A stretch of 64,000 nt of DNA from Aegilops tauschii subsp. strangulata (lineage: Eukaryota; Streptophyta; Magnoliopsida; Poales; Poaceae). Below are positions 43,330-53,947 of the stretch, piece by piece. The DNA is taken from the NCBI RefSeq assembly GCF_002575655.3, contig NC_053037.3:141805207-141869206 (forward strand). The letters run 5' to 3'. The position numbers were made by a program, and so were the translations under genes. The number at the start of each line of letters is the position of its first letter. Position 1 is the first letter of the stretch. Below the pieces are notes generated by a model, which saw nothing but the letters and a program-made list of their open reading frames with translations, was not told where the DNA came from and searched no databases.

Positions 43330-44345
43330 CCAATGCCAATGAATTTTTTTAGCTCTGCATTGTTCTTGTAAGTACCTGCTGTCCTTTATCAGTGTACTTA
43401 TATTGACAGGTAGTTGTTCATGTACCATCACTCTGTAACTTATGTTCCTTCGCCCTCCATTTTCTACGCATCAGATCTATATTTACTCTTACCATAAGGT
43501 TGGATAACACCGATGGTCCTGAAGAAGTTTAGCTCTGCATTGCTCTTGGCTGTACCTTTTTCCTGTATCGCTGTACTTACATTTATAGCTACTTAAATAT
43601 TCTCCATTTTTTCTTATATTATCACATCTATATTTACTCTTAACAAAATGTAGAATAATGGCAATGCTTATGAAGAATATTCTGTGGTAAACTTCTTGAA
43701 TTCCCCCCCCCCCCATCAGCATGGACAAGGGCTTTATAGAGCCTATCTTCACCAATAATGTAAGTTTGTCCTTCTCAAGCCTTCAAACTTTGTTGTGTAT
43801 ATTTGGTTAGGCATGACTGCAACAGCTGTTTATTTTTGGCGTTTGCATCAAATTGCATGTTTAAAGTTTATTATGTAGTTCATAAGCAAAAGTTTGTCCT
43901 TCTCAATTTAAGTTTTCAGTTGTACAACCAAGTTCCTTCTGCATACCATGTAAATTAAACTATACAGAGCAAGTGATCTTCTTTTGCACTGCATGTATGC
44001 ATCTGTTCTTGATCCGTAATCCAGTGGTGTGGTGAACCTACCCACTACAACACAATGTCATATTCTGCAATGTCTTAACTATGAACAATGTCATATCATT
44101 CTACTATTATTTAAACCGTCTCTTTATTTGCCAATCTGAAATGGGATAAATTTACAGCACACTAACCATTGATACTTATGAGTTCTTGATCTGTAATCCA
44201 GTGGTGTCGTGAAGCTGCCAACTCCTTCACAATGTCATTTCCTGCCATGTCTTAACCTGAACAATACCATATTGTGTTAATGCTATTTTATACTGTGTCA
44301 CTTTATTCGTCAGTAAGAAATGTGATGAATTGTCAGCACTGATAC
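43330..44345 (+). repeat. tandem local duplications in the 3' part of T24-3
   Basis: TTTAGCTCTGCATTG starts at 43349 and 43529 and each is followed by a TGTACTTA-ATT stretch; a weaker copy is at 43170. A second pair starts with TCTTGATC-GTAATCCAGTGGTG at 44008 and 44187 and each ends with GATACTTAT. A C run of 12 sits at 43703-43714. Confidence 0.65.
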
Positions 44346-44391
44346 TTATATGTGCAAAACCTATTATCTGTCTGCTTGTTTATCTTTTAGA

Positions 44392-44690
44392 GTGAGGAGG
44401 ATATAAGTGTCAAACAAGCGTCGTCTCATTAGCTTGCTCAGCTGCTTGCGCTGCAGCTCCCGAGTAGGGCTAACCTTTCTTGAAATCTGTTGAAGTGTTG
44501 TCGGTTTTGTATATTATTTTGTCGGCGTGTTTATTTGCACTCGTGGCGATCTTTGATGCCCGGTGTATGTAATCTGCTGTCTGCTTCTGCTTTATTATCA
44601 TAGTGGCGAACTTTGATGCCCAGTGGATGTAATATGCTGTAATTTTTTTATTGCATAGTCTAGGTTCTTATTCACGATGCTGCAGTTATT
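44392..44690 (+). other. possible last exon of T24-3 and 3' flank
   Basis: Acceptor TCTTTTAG, then a short frame with stop (SVKQASSH then TAG) at 44434. GGCGA-CTTTGATGCCC is repeated at 44542 and 44604. Low coding support. Confidence 0.3.
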
Positions 44691-44729
44691 TTACTGTATA
44701 TATCCTGTCTTCGCAGTAAACCGGCCAAA

Positions 44730-46098
44730 CCGTAAAATTACGGTACATAATCGGGCCGTCATGCTAATCACTACATAATCGGTCCGTTAACAGGCCTAAA
44801 TGTAAACTGGCCCACTAGTAGATTTGGGCCTCTAATATGCCGAGTAAACCGCTGGCCCTATTTTCGCAAGAAAACTCAATGGGCTTTTAGGAGGCTGAAA
44901 AGTGGGTTGGGCCTGAAACGTGACGAACAACTCACGGGTCAGTAGCAGGCCGAAATAGACCCTGGCCCATGATTGTGCCAATCACATCACGGGCCGTTAA
45001 TAGGCCAAAATTGTCTCGGTCCTTGTTTGGCCCAATCAGATTATTGGTTGTGAGCAGGCCGGATGCAAACCGGGCTATAGTTAGGCCCAACTATATGACG
45101 GGCTTTTAACAGGCCGAAATAAATATAGGGCCGAAACGTTAAACATGCCTTTAACAGGCCGGAACTAATATAGGGTCGGAACTAATATCAGGCCGAATTA
45201 CTAAATGGGCCTTCAGCAAGTGGGCCCAAAAGCATAGAGTCGAGTTGACGGGCTGAATCTGATATGGGCCATAATTTAGCCCAAAGCCTCTTAAAGGGCC
45301 GGATCTGATCTGGGCCGTAATTAGTCCCAGAACGTGGTAGGCTTTTAATGGGCCGGATTTCATATGGGCCTTTATTGGGCCCGGAATGTGGCACACTGTT
45401 TATGGACGGGATCAAATATGGCCCGGCATTTGGCCGAAAACATGGCAGCCTGTTAACGGGCCGGCCCATTAGTGTCCTCAAAATCTTGTAGGCCTTTAGC
45501 TGGGCCGGCCCATTATAGTCTGCAAAATCTTGTGGGCCTTTAGCTGGGCCGACCCATTATGGTCTGCAAAATCTTATGGGCCTTTAGCTGGGCCGTCCTG
45601 TTATGGCCCGCTAAATCTTGTGGGCCTATAGTTGGGCCGGCCCATGTAATCTTTATGGGCCACTTTTGGGCCGGTCCACGTGTCAACGTATCATAGGCGC
45701 ATCTCGCCCGTTGGATGAGTGACACCTGTGCCAACGCTGAGCTGACACGTGGTTCCGTCAGCTAATGAGAATTTTACACATGGAAAATCGGCATTGGTCG
45801 TGGCTGTTAGCGGGTTATCAGATCCAAAACCGGACCCGATAGCTTAACGGCGTCCCGTTACGGTGGATGCCACATGTCGGTCACCCTTTACGAAAGCACT
45901 TCTATGACGCGCAATTTATCGTCATGGAAGTGGACACTTCGGTGATGATAATTTTGGTAATGTCATGGAACACTTCTACGACAGCACAGGTATGACTATC
46001 TTGATTCTGTCATAAAGTTGTCATGGATGTACATGCATGACAGAAAACGTGACCTATTGTGACAAACACGTATCATCACAGAAGTGTTTTTTTGTAGT
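44730..46098 (+). mobile_element. CACTA-type subterminal region and 3' end, copy 1
   Basis: 44740-45670 is an array of short units around GGGCC and TTAACAGGCC, such as GGGCCTTTAGCTGGGCCG. Then come AACGGCGTCCCGTTACGG and paired blocks CACTTCTATGACG and CGTCATGGAAGTG. The end is TTTTTTTGTAGT followed by C at 46099, where a CACTA end would have G. Copy 2 (53948-55361) is closely similar along the whole length. Subterminal repeat arrays next to a TAGTG end are the mark of CACTA elements. Confidence 0.8.
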
Positions 46099-46531
46099 CT
46101 ATATCTGTCTATCACACCATGTTCTTACATGAAACTACTCTTCTTGTGTATCCTTCATCACTCACATATGATGGGACACCTTTAAGTTGGTAGTGTGATA
46201 TTAGTTTGCGTCTTGAATATGATTTCTAGCATGTAGTGCTTCTAGTTTGATGAACGCCACCTATGATGAGATAGTTTTAAGTTGGCAGAGTGATATTGAT
46301 TGCACCTTCCATATGGTGTCTAGCTTGCAGTGCTTCTAATTTTTTGAAGTGCCTTCTACTTAGTTACCACATCATAGGTGTGAATATGTCAAGCCGTCTA
46401 GTTTTTCGTACATATTCCATCCTCGTATCATGACTTTGCCTTTCATCAGAGTAGTGTTCGTCAGTATCATGCATGAATGAGTTCTGAAGAGCGAATTTTA
46501 TTCCTTTTTCTTGTCGGTTTGACCTCACAAT
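46099..46531. other. intron-like sequence of T24-4
   Basis: Repeats the intron text seen between later cassettes (CACACCATGTTCTTACAT at 46113 and 46884). It starts abruptly at the CACTA end, so the 5' part of T24-4 is missing. Confidence 0.45.
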
Positions 46532-46723
46532 GCAAAATCAATAAAGCGGAAGGAAATTGGTAAGGCATTGGATGATGGTGGTCCTTCCGAGCAACTGAAA
46601 CGGAGGGTCTCTACAGATTCTACTCCTCCATCCTCCGAACAAGATTTGCAAGACAACGCAAGGCTAGACAGTCAACATAGCTGTGTGGATGATGAGCACA
46701 CCTCCCCTACTCCACCATCACAG
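46532..46723 (+). pseudogene. T24-4 cassette exon 1
   Basis: 192 bp, 64 codons, beginning AKSIKRKEIGKALDDGGPSE and ending TSPTPPSQ at a donor followed by gtgcttgttctaac. The basic start and the DDGGPSEQLKRR motif resemble a nuclear localisation signal. The bases before it read CACAATG, not AG, so either the acceptor has decayed or use differs. Confidence 0.55.
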
Positions 46724-47291
46724 GTGCTTGTTCTAACTTGGCACTATTATATGTGGTTGCATGTTGCGTATGATGTCTAGCTTGTATTGCTTCTAACATT
46801 GTTGAATTGCACCTGCTTACTTTACACATAATGCCTGTGAATATGACACGTGTTCCTGTTTCTAGAACATACTATATCTGATCACACCATGTTCTTACAT
46901 CAGACTACTGTTCTTGCATATCCCGCATCAGTCACTTATGATAAGGCACCTTTAAGTCGCCACTGTGATATTGGTTGTGTCTTGCATATGATTTCTAGCA
47001 TGTACTGCTTCTAATTTGTTGAAACGCTAGACAGTTTGAACATGGCAGAGTGATATTGGTTGCACCTTTCATATGGTGTCTAGCTTGCAGTGCTTCTAAT
47101 TTGTTGAAATGCCTTCTGCTTAGATACGACATCATAGGTGTGAATATGTCACGCCGTCCTGTTTTTCGTACATATTCCATCCACGTATCATGTGTTTGCC
47201 TTTCATCCGAGTAGTGTTCGTCAGTATCATGCATGAATGAGTTCTGAAGAGCGAATTTTATTCCTTTTTCTTATAGGTTTGACTTCACAAT

Positions 47292-47484
47292 GCAAAATCA
47301 ATACAATGGAAGGAAAATAAATCAGGCAGTGGATGATGGTGGTCCTTCGGAGCAACTCAAACATAGGGTCTCTACAGATTCTACTCCGCCATCCTACCAA
47401 CAAGATTCGCAAGACAACACAAGGCTGGACAGTCAACGTAGCTGTGTAGACGATGAGCACATCTCCCCTACTCCACCATCACAG
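47292..47484 (+). pseudogene. T24-4 cassette exon 2
   Basis: Nearly the same as cassette 1 (DDGGPSEQLKHRVSTDSTPP, then ISPTPPSQ and donor gtgcttcctctaac), but with one extra base in the basic start, which shifts the early frame. About 760 bp downstream of cassette 1, with matching intron sequence between. Confidence 0.55.
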
Positions 47485-47631
47485 GTGCTTCCTCTAACTT
47501 GGCACTATTATATGTGGTTGCATGTTGCGTATGATGTCTAACTTATATTGCTTCTAACTTTGTCGAATTGCATCTGCTTACTTTACACATAATGCCTGTG
47601 AATATGACACATGTTCCTGTTTCTAGAACAT

Positions 47632-47674
47632 ACGTGTAGATGATGAGCACATCTCCCCTACTCCACCATCACAG
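47632..47674 (+). repeat. partial cassette: last 40 bp of the exon plus donor
   Basis: GTAGATGATGAGCACATCTC through CACCATCACAG followed by gtgcttgctctaac repeats the end of cassette 2 within its own intron. Confidence 0.7.
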
Positions 47675-48181
47675 GTGCTTGCTCTAACTTGGAACTGTTA
47701 TATGTGGTTGTGTGTTCCGTATGTTGTCTAGTTTGTATTGCTTCTGATTTTGTCGAATTGCACCTGCGTAGCTTACAACTTATACCTGCAACGATCACTT
47801 ACCCATAAGACACATTTAACTTGGGAGTGTGATGTAGGTTGCATCTTGCATTGTCTTCTAGCTTGTACTGCTTCTAATTTCTTGAAATGGCACTTACGAC
47901 GAGACACTTTTTACCTGATAGAGTGATATTGGTTGCATGTTCATATGGTGACTAGCTTTCATTTCTTCTAATTTTGTTGAAATGCCTTCTGCTTACTGTT
48001 TTTCATACATATTCCATCCTCCTATCGTACGTCTGAATATGCAATGTTGTCTTATTTTGTATATATTCCATCCTCCTATCCCACGCTTGCCTTACATCAA
48101 AGTAGTGTTCGTCTGTATCATGCATCAACCAGTTATGCAGAGCTAATTTTATTCATCTTCTTTTGGTTTTGACTTCATAAG

Positions 48182-48343
48182 GCAATATCAGAAAATAGGA
48201 CGGAAGAGAGTAAGTTAGGGGATGTTGGTGGTCCTCCGGACCGACGCAAACAGAGACTCTCTAGATTTTCCACTGCTACTGCTAATGAAGTTGAAGTCCC
48301 AAGTCTACATGATGAGTTCATCTCCCGTACTCCACCATCACAG
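48182..48343 (+). pseudogene. T24-4 cassette exon 3
   Basis: Acceptor TTCATAAG, 54 codons in phase 0, AISENRTEESKLGDVGGPP then RRKQRLSRFS, ending RTPPSQ at a donor followed by gtgcttgctctaag. This copy keeps both splice sites and an open frame. Confidence 0.6.
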
Positions 48344-48914
48344 GTGCTTGCTCTAAGTTGACAGTGTGATAATTGGTTTCATGTTGCATATGTTGTCTAG
48401 CCTGTATTTCTTCTATTTTGATTAAATTGCACCTCCTGAGTTTATATGTTATACATGTGCATATGACATGCCTTTCTGTGTCTAGAATACACTGCATCTA
48501 TCAATCATACCATGTTCTTACATCAAAGTACTACTGTTGTGTATCCCACATTAGTCACTCATGATTGGACGCTTTTAACATGGCAGTTTGATAGTGGTTG
48601 CATCTTGCAGTGATTTCTACGTTTTACTGATTCTAATTTTTCGAAATGCCACTTATGAGAAGACACTTTTAACTAGGCAGAGTGATATTGGTTGCATCTT
48701 TCATATGGTGTCTAGCTTGTATTACTTTTATTTTCTTGAAAATCCTTCTGCTTAGTTTACACATCGTAGCTGTGAATATGTCATGCCGTCCTGTTTTTCT
48801 TACATATTCCATCCTCATACGGTTGTCTTACATCAAAGTATTGCTTGTCTGTATCATGCATCAATGAGTTCTGAAGAGTGATTTTATTCTTTTGTGTTGT
48901 GGGTACGGCTTGAC

Positions 48915-49208
48915 ATGGCAAAGTCAAAAAAGAGCAAGGAAAAGAATATAGTAGGGAATGGTGTTACTCGTCGGGTGAAACGGAAAAGGATCTGCCCTCA
49001 AGATTCTGCTGGTACTTATAGTGTAGTAGAAGGTCCAAGTCCATCGGCTAAATCTACAAACACAGTATCACGTGCTCCACCAGCTGCAGCATCCGCTTCA
49101 ACTGTACCAGCATCTCAACGAGTTAATCGTTCGTTTGCTCTAGAACTGGCCAGTTCCCAAGCTGCCGTCACACCTAACACTACTTCCGAAGCATTACTGA
49201 CACAATAG
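48915..49208 (+). CDS. T24-4 basic N-terminal exon
   Basis: ATGGCAAAGTCAAAAAAG at 48915 gives MAKSKKSKEKN, followed by RRVKRKRICPQDS, a strongly basic region that could direct nuclear import, and then a Ser/Thr/Ala-rich spacer ending at TAG 49206-49208. It starts at the same place as the cassette exons, so it is the last member of the series, but runs on much further. The next domain exon begins at 49350; a donor before the TAG would be needed to join them and I could not fix one. After the TAG the frame stays open to about 49290, so a single C-to-T change could have made the stop. Confidence 0.5.
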   Translation: MAKSKKSKEKNIVGNGVTRRVKRKRICPQDSAGTYSVVEGPSPSAKSTNTVSRAPPAAASASTVPASQRVNRSFALELASSQAAVTPNTTSEALLTQ

Positions 49209-49349
49209 GACTTGGCAAGATCAGATGAACCTCATGAGCATCAACACAAAGACGGTACTGACCGAGTCAAGTTGCAGTTGCATGCTCCTTTATAAGTACT
49301 CTCACAGTTTGATGTGCACTAACACTTTCCATATTCGTTGTTGAACTAG

Positions 49350-49596
49350 CACCATGGCGCAAGCGGAAACAGACATCAGGGATAATGCTTGACAGATTAA
49401 CAAAATCTAAAGGAGGAAGAATGGAGATCCATTTTGAGGCAGGTTTAAAAAGGCCACGTGATGCTACAGAGTCAGCCAAGTTAGTATCAGAGGCAGCCAT
49501 TGCCGTTAGGTGTCATGCACGTATCCTCCCAACGTGGATCCAGTACATGAATGAGAAAGACAATACCCACTTAACACCTTCCTTGACTATTTATCC
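49350..49596 (+). CDS. T24-4 exon, N-terminal part of the Transposase_24 region
   Basis: Acceptor GAACTAG, donor TTATCC followed by gtaagtaat. Reads RKRKQTSGIMLDRLTKSKGG, RMEIHFEAGLKRPRDATESA, AAIAVRCHARILPTWIQY. Plant Ptta/En/Spm proteins have the same plan: R-K-R then a small-domain start, an M-x-I-x-F strand, P-x-D-A, and a helix before the core. It directly precedes the core exon at 49694. Confidence 0.6.
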
Positions 49597-49693
49597 GTAA
49601 GTAATGTTATTCATCGCAATTTGTAATATTGTCTTGCTCTGTGCCATACTTTCTAGCTTCCTCCTAATAGGTCTCACATTCTTTTTTCAACAG

Positions 49694-49906
49694 ATGAGGT
49701 TGAAGTTGGATCCAAAAGATGATGCAACTAAACAAGCATGCACTCATGTTTTTCAGTCTGCTCTGCGACAGTATCGGTACCACCTTAGAAAATCTCACTT
49801 TGAAGGCAAGGCTAAGAATGAAATCGCCCAAACATCTCCAGTGGAATATATTACAGATGAAGACTGGACAACCCTTGTTAAACACTGGTCTGATCCAAAG
49901 TATCAG
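49694..49906 (+). CDS. T24-4 exon, Transposase_24 domain core
   Basis: Acceptor TTCAACAG, donor TATCAG followed by gtaggg, 71 codons in phase 0 without a stop. Reads MRLKLDPKDDATKQACTHVF, QSALRQYRYHLRKSHFEGKA, then DEDWTTLVKHWSDPKYQ. The helix, the YHLRKxxF turn and the W-x-x-L-V-x-x-W end are those of the plant Ptta/En/Spm transposase family. The homologue in T24-3 has lost the last Trp; this copy keeps it. Confidence 0.7.
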
Positions 49907-49984
49907 GTAGGGTATATGTATTTGATCAGACCACATATTGAACTTGTATTTTTGTAAGTGCCTTACAAGTGTATCTTCTTCTAG

Positions 49985-50081
49985 TCTAACTATTTGAAGA
50001 ACAAGACCAACCGTTCTAAAGTGAAATTCCAACAGTCAACAGGATCTCATAACTATATATATTGCACACTACGAGGCTCTT
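49985..50081 (+). CDS. T24-4 exon, end of the domain core
   Basis: Acceptor TTCTTCTAG, phase 0. SNYLKNKTNRSKVKFQQSTG then SHNY. In the family this is the N-K-x-N-R-x-K-x-x-x-x-H-T-x-G-S-x-x-Y motif, and it is well kept. The donor (GCTCTT followed by gtaaat) leaves a phase that does not fit the next exon, so the true end is uncertain. Confidence 0.6.
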
Positions 50082-50153
50082 GTAAATAGGTGCTAGTTCC
50101 TTAATTTTTCTGTGCAATATTATCGTATCTATATTGACTTGTTCCAAATACAG

Positions 50154-50264
50154 AGGAAAACCCGTGCGGACCAAAAGGAACCTGAACCGAATGCAGTGCA
50201 AATCTTCAAGGATTGCAACACCAGCAAGATGAAGGGCATGAGCACACCAGTTCAGGCTGCTGTT
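50154..50264 (+). CDS. T24-4 penultimate exon
   Basis: Acceptor ATACAG, donor GCTGTT followed by gtaagtcc; 37 codons in phase 0 without a stop. RKTRADQKEPEPNAVQIFKD, then KMKGMSTPVQAAV. The F-K-x-C or F-K-E-x-H position followed by a basic-Gly stretch is the typical element after the core in Ptta/En/Spm proteins. The T24-2 homologue is 34950-35045. Confidence 0.65.
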
Positions 50265-50582
50265 GTAAGTCCTTACTCCTCCTACCTTTGAACTGATTGG
50301 TACTGTGATGTGTTCATTTAACTGCTTGGTTTGCAACCAATGTCAGTTACTCTGTTCACTTTTTATACACGGTTGTCTTAACGTATCATTTCACCTTACA
50401 TGGTTTAAAAGAGATGAATGATATTCTTTTGGTCTTGATCTGTAATCTAGTTGTGATGTTCACGTGCGCACACAATGATACAATAGCCCGTTCGTTTTAT
50501 ATCTGTATGATGTCACACTGTTCAATTTGGAATGTTATACATTAGATCATCATTGCATATCATATTTTATTGCATTTTGGTT
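50265..50582. other. intron of T24-4 before the LTR insertion
   Basis: Intron-like, AT-rich; TCTTGATCTGTAATCTAG at 50432 repeats the phrase at 44187 in T24-3, supporting homology of the two introns. Confidence 0.5.
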
Positions 50583-53105
50583 TGATCCTAGAAATTCTAC
50601 ACAACTCAAAGACCCACGGAGAGAGTTGGGGATTTCATTATTTTCATATTCGAGTTTTTTTCTCGAATTTTGAAAAGAGGATCGTTTGATTTTAATTATT
50701 TTCTCTTTGAATAAGATTTTTATTCAGAATTTTATCGCTATTTTATTTGAATTAGGAAAAATGTGCGTTTCTCAAAATTGCATTTTAGGCTCAAATAAAT
50801 GTTCACCTTGTCCGACCTATTTTTAGAGGACGGGAAAAATTTATTTTGGGATTTTTGGAGTCCGTTTAGTACTTCTTTTCTTTCTTTTTCTGCACATCAG
50901 AATTATTAAAAAAAAAGAAACCGACTCTGGGCCGTACCCGAGCGGGACTCCGCCCGGGGGGCTTTATAAGCCGCCGCCCCGAGCCGCCCAAAGGCCCAGC
51001 CGCCGCCAGGCCACCCGCGCCCACGCCCAAACCCTAACCCTAGCCGCTGCCATTGCGCGCCGCCGCCGCCGTTGCGCGCCGTCGCCACCGTTGCCGCCGC
51101 CGTTGCGCGCCGCCGCCGCCGCGCCGAAGTCCGCCGCCGCCGGAGCCGCCCCGCCTCGCCGGACCGCCGCCGGAGGTAGCCGCCGCCGCCGTTCGTCTCC
51201 GTTTTATTTATTTTTTTGGTTAACCGTTCGGTTTTTTTAGAAAACCCAGATTCATTTTTTTAGATTAGATCGGTTCGGTTTTTTTTCGGTTTAGTTATTT
51301 AGGGAATGCCCGTTCGTTTTAACGAACGGTTTTCACTGTTTAGCCGCAGACAGCGAACGTTCGTTCGTTAGCCTGTTCGTCAGTTTTTCTTTTTTTCGGA
51401 TTTTCCGCGATTATTTTCGATCGCGATTTCCGATCCGATTTTCGTTTTAGTTTATCTTTTCGCTCGTTTACCGAAATCAGGCGATTCAAAGCGCCTAGAG
51501 TTTCGTCTCAAAGCCCTCTTTCTGTTTAACCAACTTGAACAAGATTTTACTACTGTAAAATTTGACTTTAGTCCAGATTAGTAAATGAAGCTTGTTTCTT
51601 TCGCCGTTTGAGTTTTGTTGCTTCGTTTGATTTGATTCTTTTTGCAAACCGAAGTTCTTAAGTTGAACTTTCTGGTTAGATCTCTTATTTGAGTTTTACC
51701 CGTGCACTTGCTTGATTGCTTATTGTATGCTTGTTTGTTTGCGATAGAGTACCCGGAGTGCGAAGCGTGTTACTACGAGTCTCTAGGTTTCGCGGATCAT
51801 CAGCAAGGCAAGTAACACTTTGATCGTACCTCTTTACTACCCAGCTTTATTGCATTAGATCAATCCTCAAACAATTGCATGGTTAGGATCTGAATTAAAT
51901 TGTGGGTTGGGAAGTAGATGAGGTAGTACCTATTCACCTGTTTATTATCAAACCTTTGGGAGTTACTTCTACGTCGCTTATACTGCTATGCTCGTAGACG
52001 TGGATTGGGTTTGAGTGTATTCATGACAGTTGTGAGTATTGTTAATTAATGGTTTACTTAAGGTGGCAACTTTAATACACATCTGGGTGGATTGAGGCAC
52101 CTGGGGAATCAGTGATTGCCTGTATTTTTGGAAATCCCGGGGTACCGTGTGATTCTCCTATGGACTGCCACCCAGGCTCAAAGGGATCATGAGATTATTC
52201 ATGGTAGAAACTTCCGTGTGCAGCCACAAGCTATTATGGGCTCTAGCATAGTTGATTAAGTCGTGTGAACTCTTACAGTGGTAGACTAGCAGATGTAAGG
52301 GATGTAGGTGGTACTGTCTACCCATCGTAAGGTGCTAACGCTTCTGAAAGACTGTGTCTCGGTCATCCGTTTCTCAAACACCTTGTAGTGCGAGAAATCC
52401 AACGGAGGAGATCGAGTCTTGTGGGGAAAAGTGCGTGAACCTCTGCAGAGTGTACAAACTAATCATGGTTAGCCGTGTCCCCGGTTATGGACATCTTGAG
52501 TATCTGGTTCTTGGATTATCATGTGGATCTCATCACTCTTAATTATAAAATTTGATTGGGTTATTAATTACTTTTTAATTGGGATTGAGATGGGGTTTAC
52601 CATTCTCAATGTTTAACAACCACCATGATAGTTAAATAAAATATATTCCTTTTGTTGTTGGGAAAAATTGGCTTTTCGCAACAACCTATTAACCATACAG
52701 CCTCCACCAGCCATATATGCATGTAGTGATAGCATTATTCTGTTCATTACTCTTTTGTGTTACATTGCCAGCATATTCCATGTGCTGACCCATTTTCGGG
52801 CTGCAACGTATCATGTTGCAGACTTTTCAGACGACGAGTAAGGAGCCTTAGGTCGTGGTCTTTCACTCGGTGATGCCGTTGGAGTTGATGGACTCACTTT
52901 ATCTTCCAAGCCTTCCGCTGTTATCGTATTTAGATGGCCTTAAGCCATATTATTTGTAATAAGTTCTCTTTTGAGACATTCGATGTAATAAGTGTGTGAT
53001 TGCTACTCTGTTATAAATCCTTCAAGTACTGTGCGTGTCAGCATTACCGATCCAGGGATGACACTGATGCACAGAGATCAGACTGTTTGAGGTCTGGTCG
53101 CTACA
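50583..53105 (+). mobile_element. LTR-retrotransposon solo LTR or LTR-like insertion
   Basis: Begins TGATCCTAGAAATTC and ends GGTCGCTACA, TG to CA. A GC-rich palindromic promoter GGGGGGCTTTATAAGCC is at 50957-50973, followed by a GCCGCC-rich leader (51000-51190). Near the end are CATTACCGATCCAGGG and GAGGTCTGGTCGCTACA. I recall this as a common Triticeae LTR but cannot name the family. No 5-bp target duplication is visible, so the ends may be slightly off. It lies in the last intron of T24-4. Confidence 0.6.
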
Positions 53106-53365
53106 CATACTATCTTCATCCTACTTTAAACCATGTCTCTTTATCCTTAGATGTCAACGAATGTGAGGAAATAGACAATACAGTAGGCATGCTACATGGA
53201 CATATGTTCCGAAAGTGATTTTATTATGTAGTTGGCACTATGATACAGGCTAATGTATTACAGTAGTTCACCAAAATAAATTATGTATAAACGTGAAACC
53301 TACTCTTTGTTTTTGTCTCATTAGTAACTTATCTGGTACACTAATCTACAAGTTCAAACTTTCAG

Positions 53366-53761
53366 CAAGCTATGGAACAAATGATTGAACAACCACAACC
53401 ACCTGAAGGTGACGAGGCTACCACAGGCACAATGTCACCTCTTGCTACAGTGTGTCAGTATCTCTCCACTAACAGTGCAAAAAGCACCTCCCTGCGTAAT
53501 TCTGGGTTGCTTGTCAAGGTAACCTCGTCCAAATCGCCTACTGAACAAAATATTCCGGCTAGACAAAGTGATATATCTGTGCTCCAGACACAAGTCCAAT
53601 CCCTAAAGGATGCTGTGTCAGAAACAAGAATAGTGGTTGACAAATGGCATGAAGATATGAATGGTTTTGAAACCAGACTATCAGACATTTGCTTCGTTGT
53701 TCAAGAGCAATGGCGGAAAAAAGGGGAAGATCGTGCTGCTCCATCAGATTCTATAGCCTGA
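53366..53761 (+). CDS. T24-4 terminal exon
   Basis: Acceptor CTTTCAG, phase 0, stop TGA at 53759. QAMEQMIEQPQPPEGDEATT, a polar middle, then a helical end: DISVLQTQVQSLKDAVSETR and WHEDMNGFETRLSDIC. The end has heptad-like spacing and may be a short coiled coil for self-association. It follows on in frame from 50264 across a 3.1-kb intron. 190 bp further on, the CACTA subterminal array begins. Confidence 0.65.
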   Translation, partial: QAMEQMIEQPQPPEGDEATTGTMSPLATVCQYLSTNSAKSTSLRNSGLLVKVTSSKSPTEQNIPARQSDISVLQTQVQSLKDAVSETRIVVDKWHEDMNGFETRLSDICFVVQEQWRKKGEDRAAPSDSIA

Positions 53762-53947
53762 AACATTAGCACTCAGATCAAATGATCTGTGCTTCTATAC
53801 ATCTGATGGTGCTTTTATCTGCAAGGACTGTATACTTTATGCCAACAGGCCTTTTGTTGTATGGTTGGAATTATTTTGTTGTGATACAACATTTATGATG
53901 CTGCCAAAGGCTGCAGTAATTACTATGCTATTTTTGTTTATTTTAGT

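Noticed and set aside
51024..51050. CCCTAACCCTAG as telomere-like repeat
   Set aside because: Only two partial units in a GC-rich LTR leader; similar AACCCTA phrases are common in plant promoter regions.
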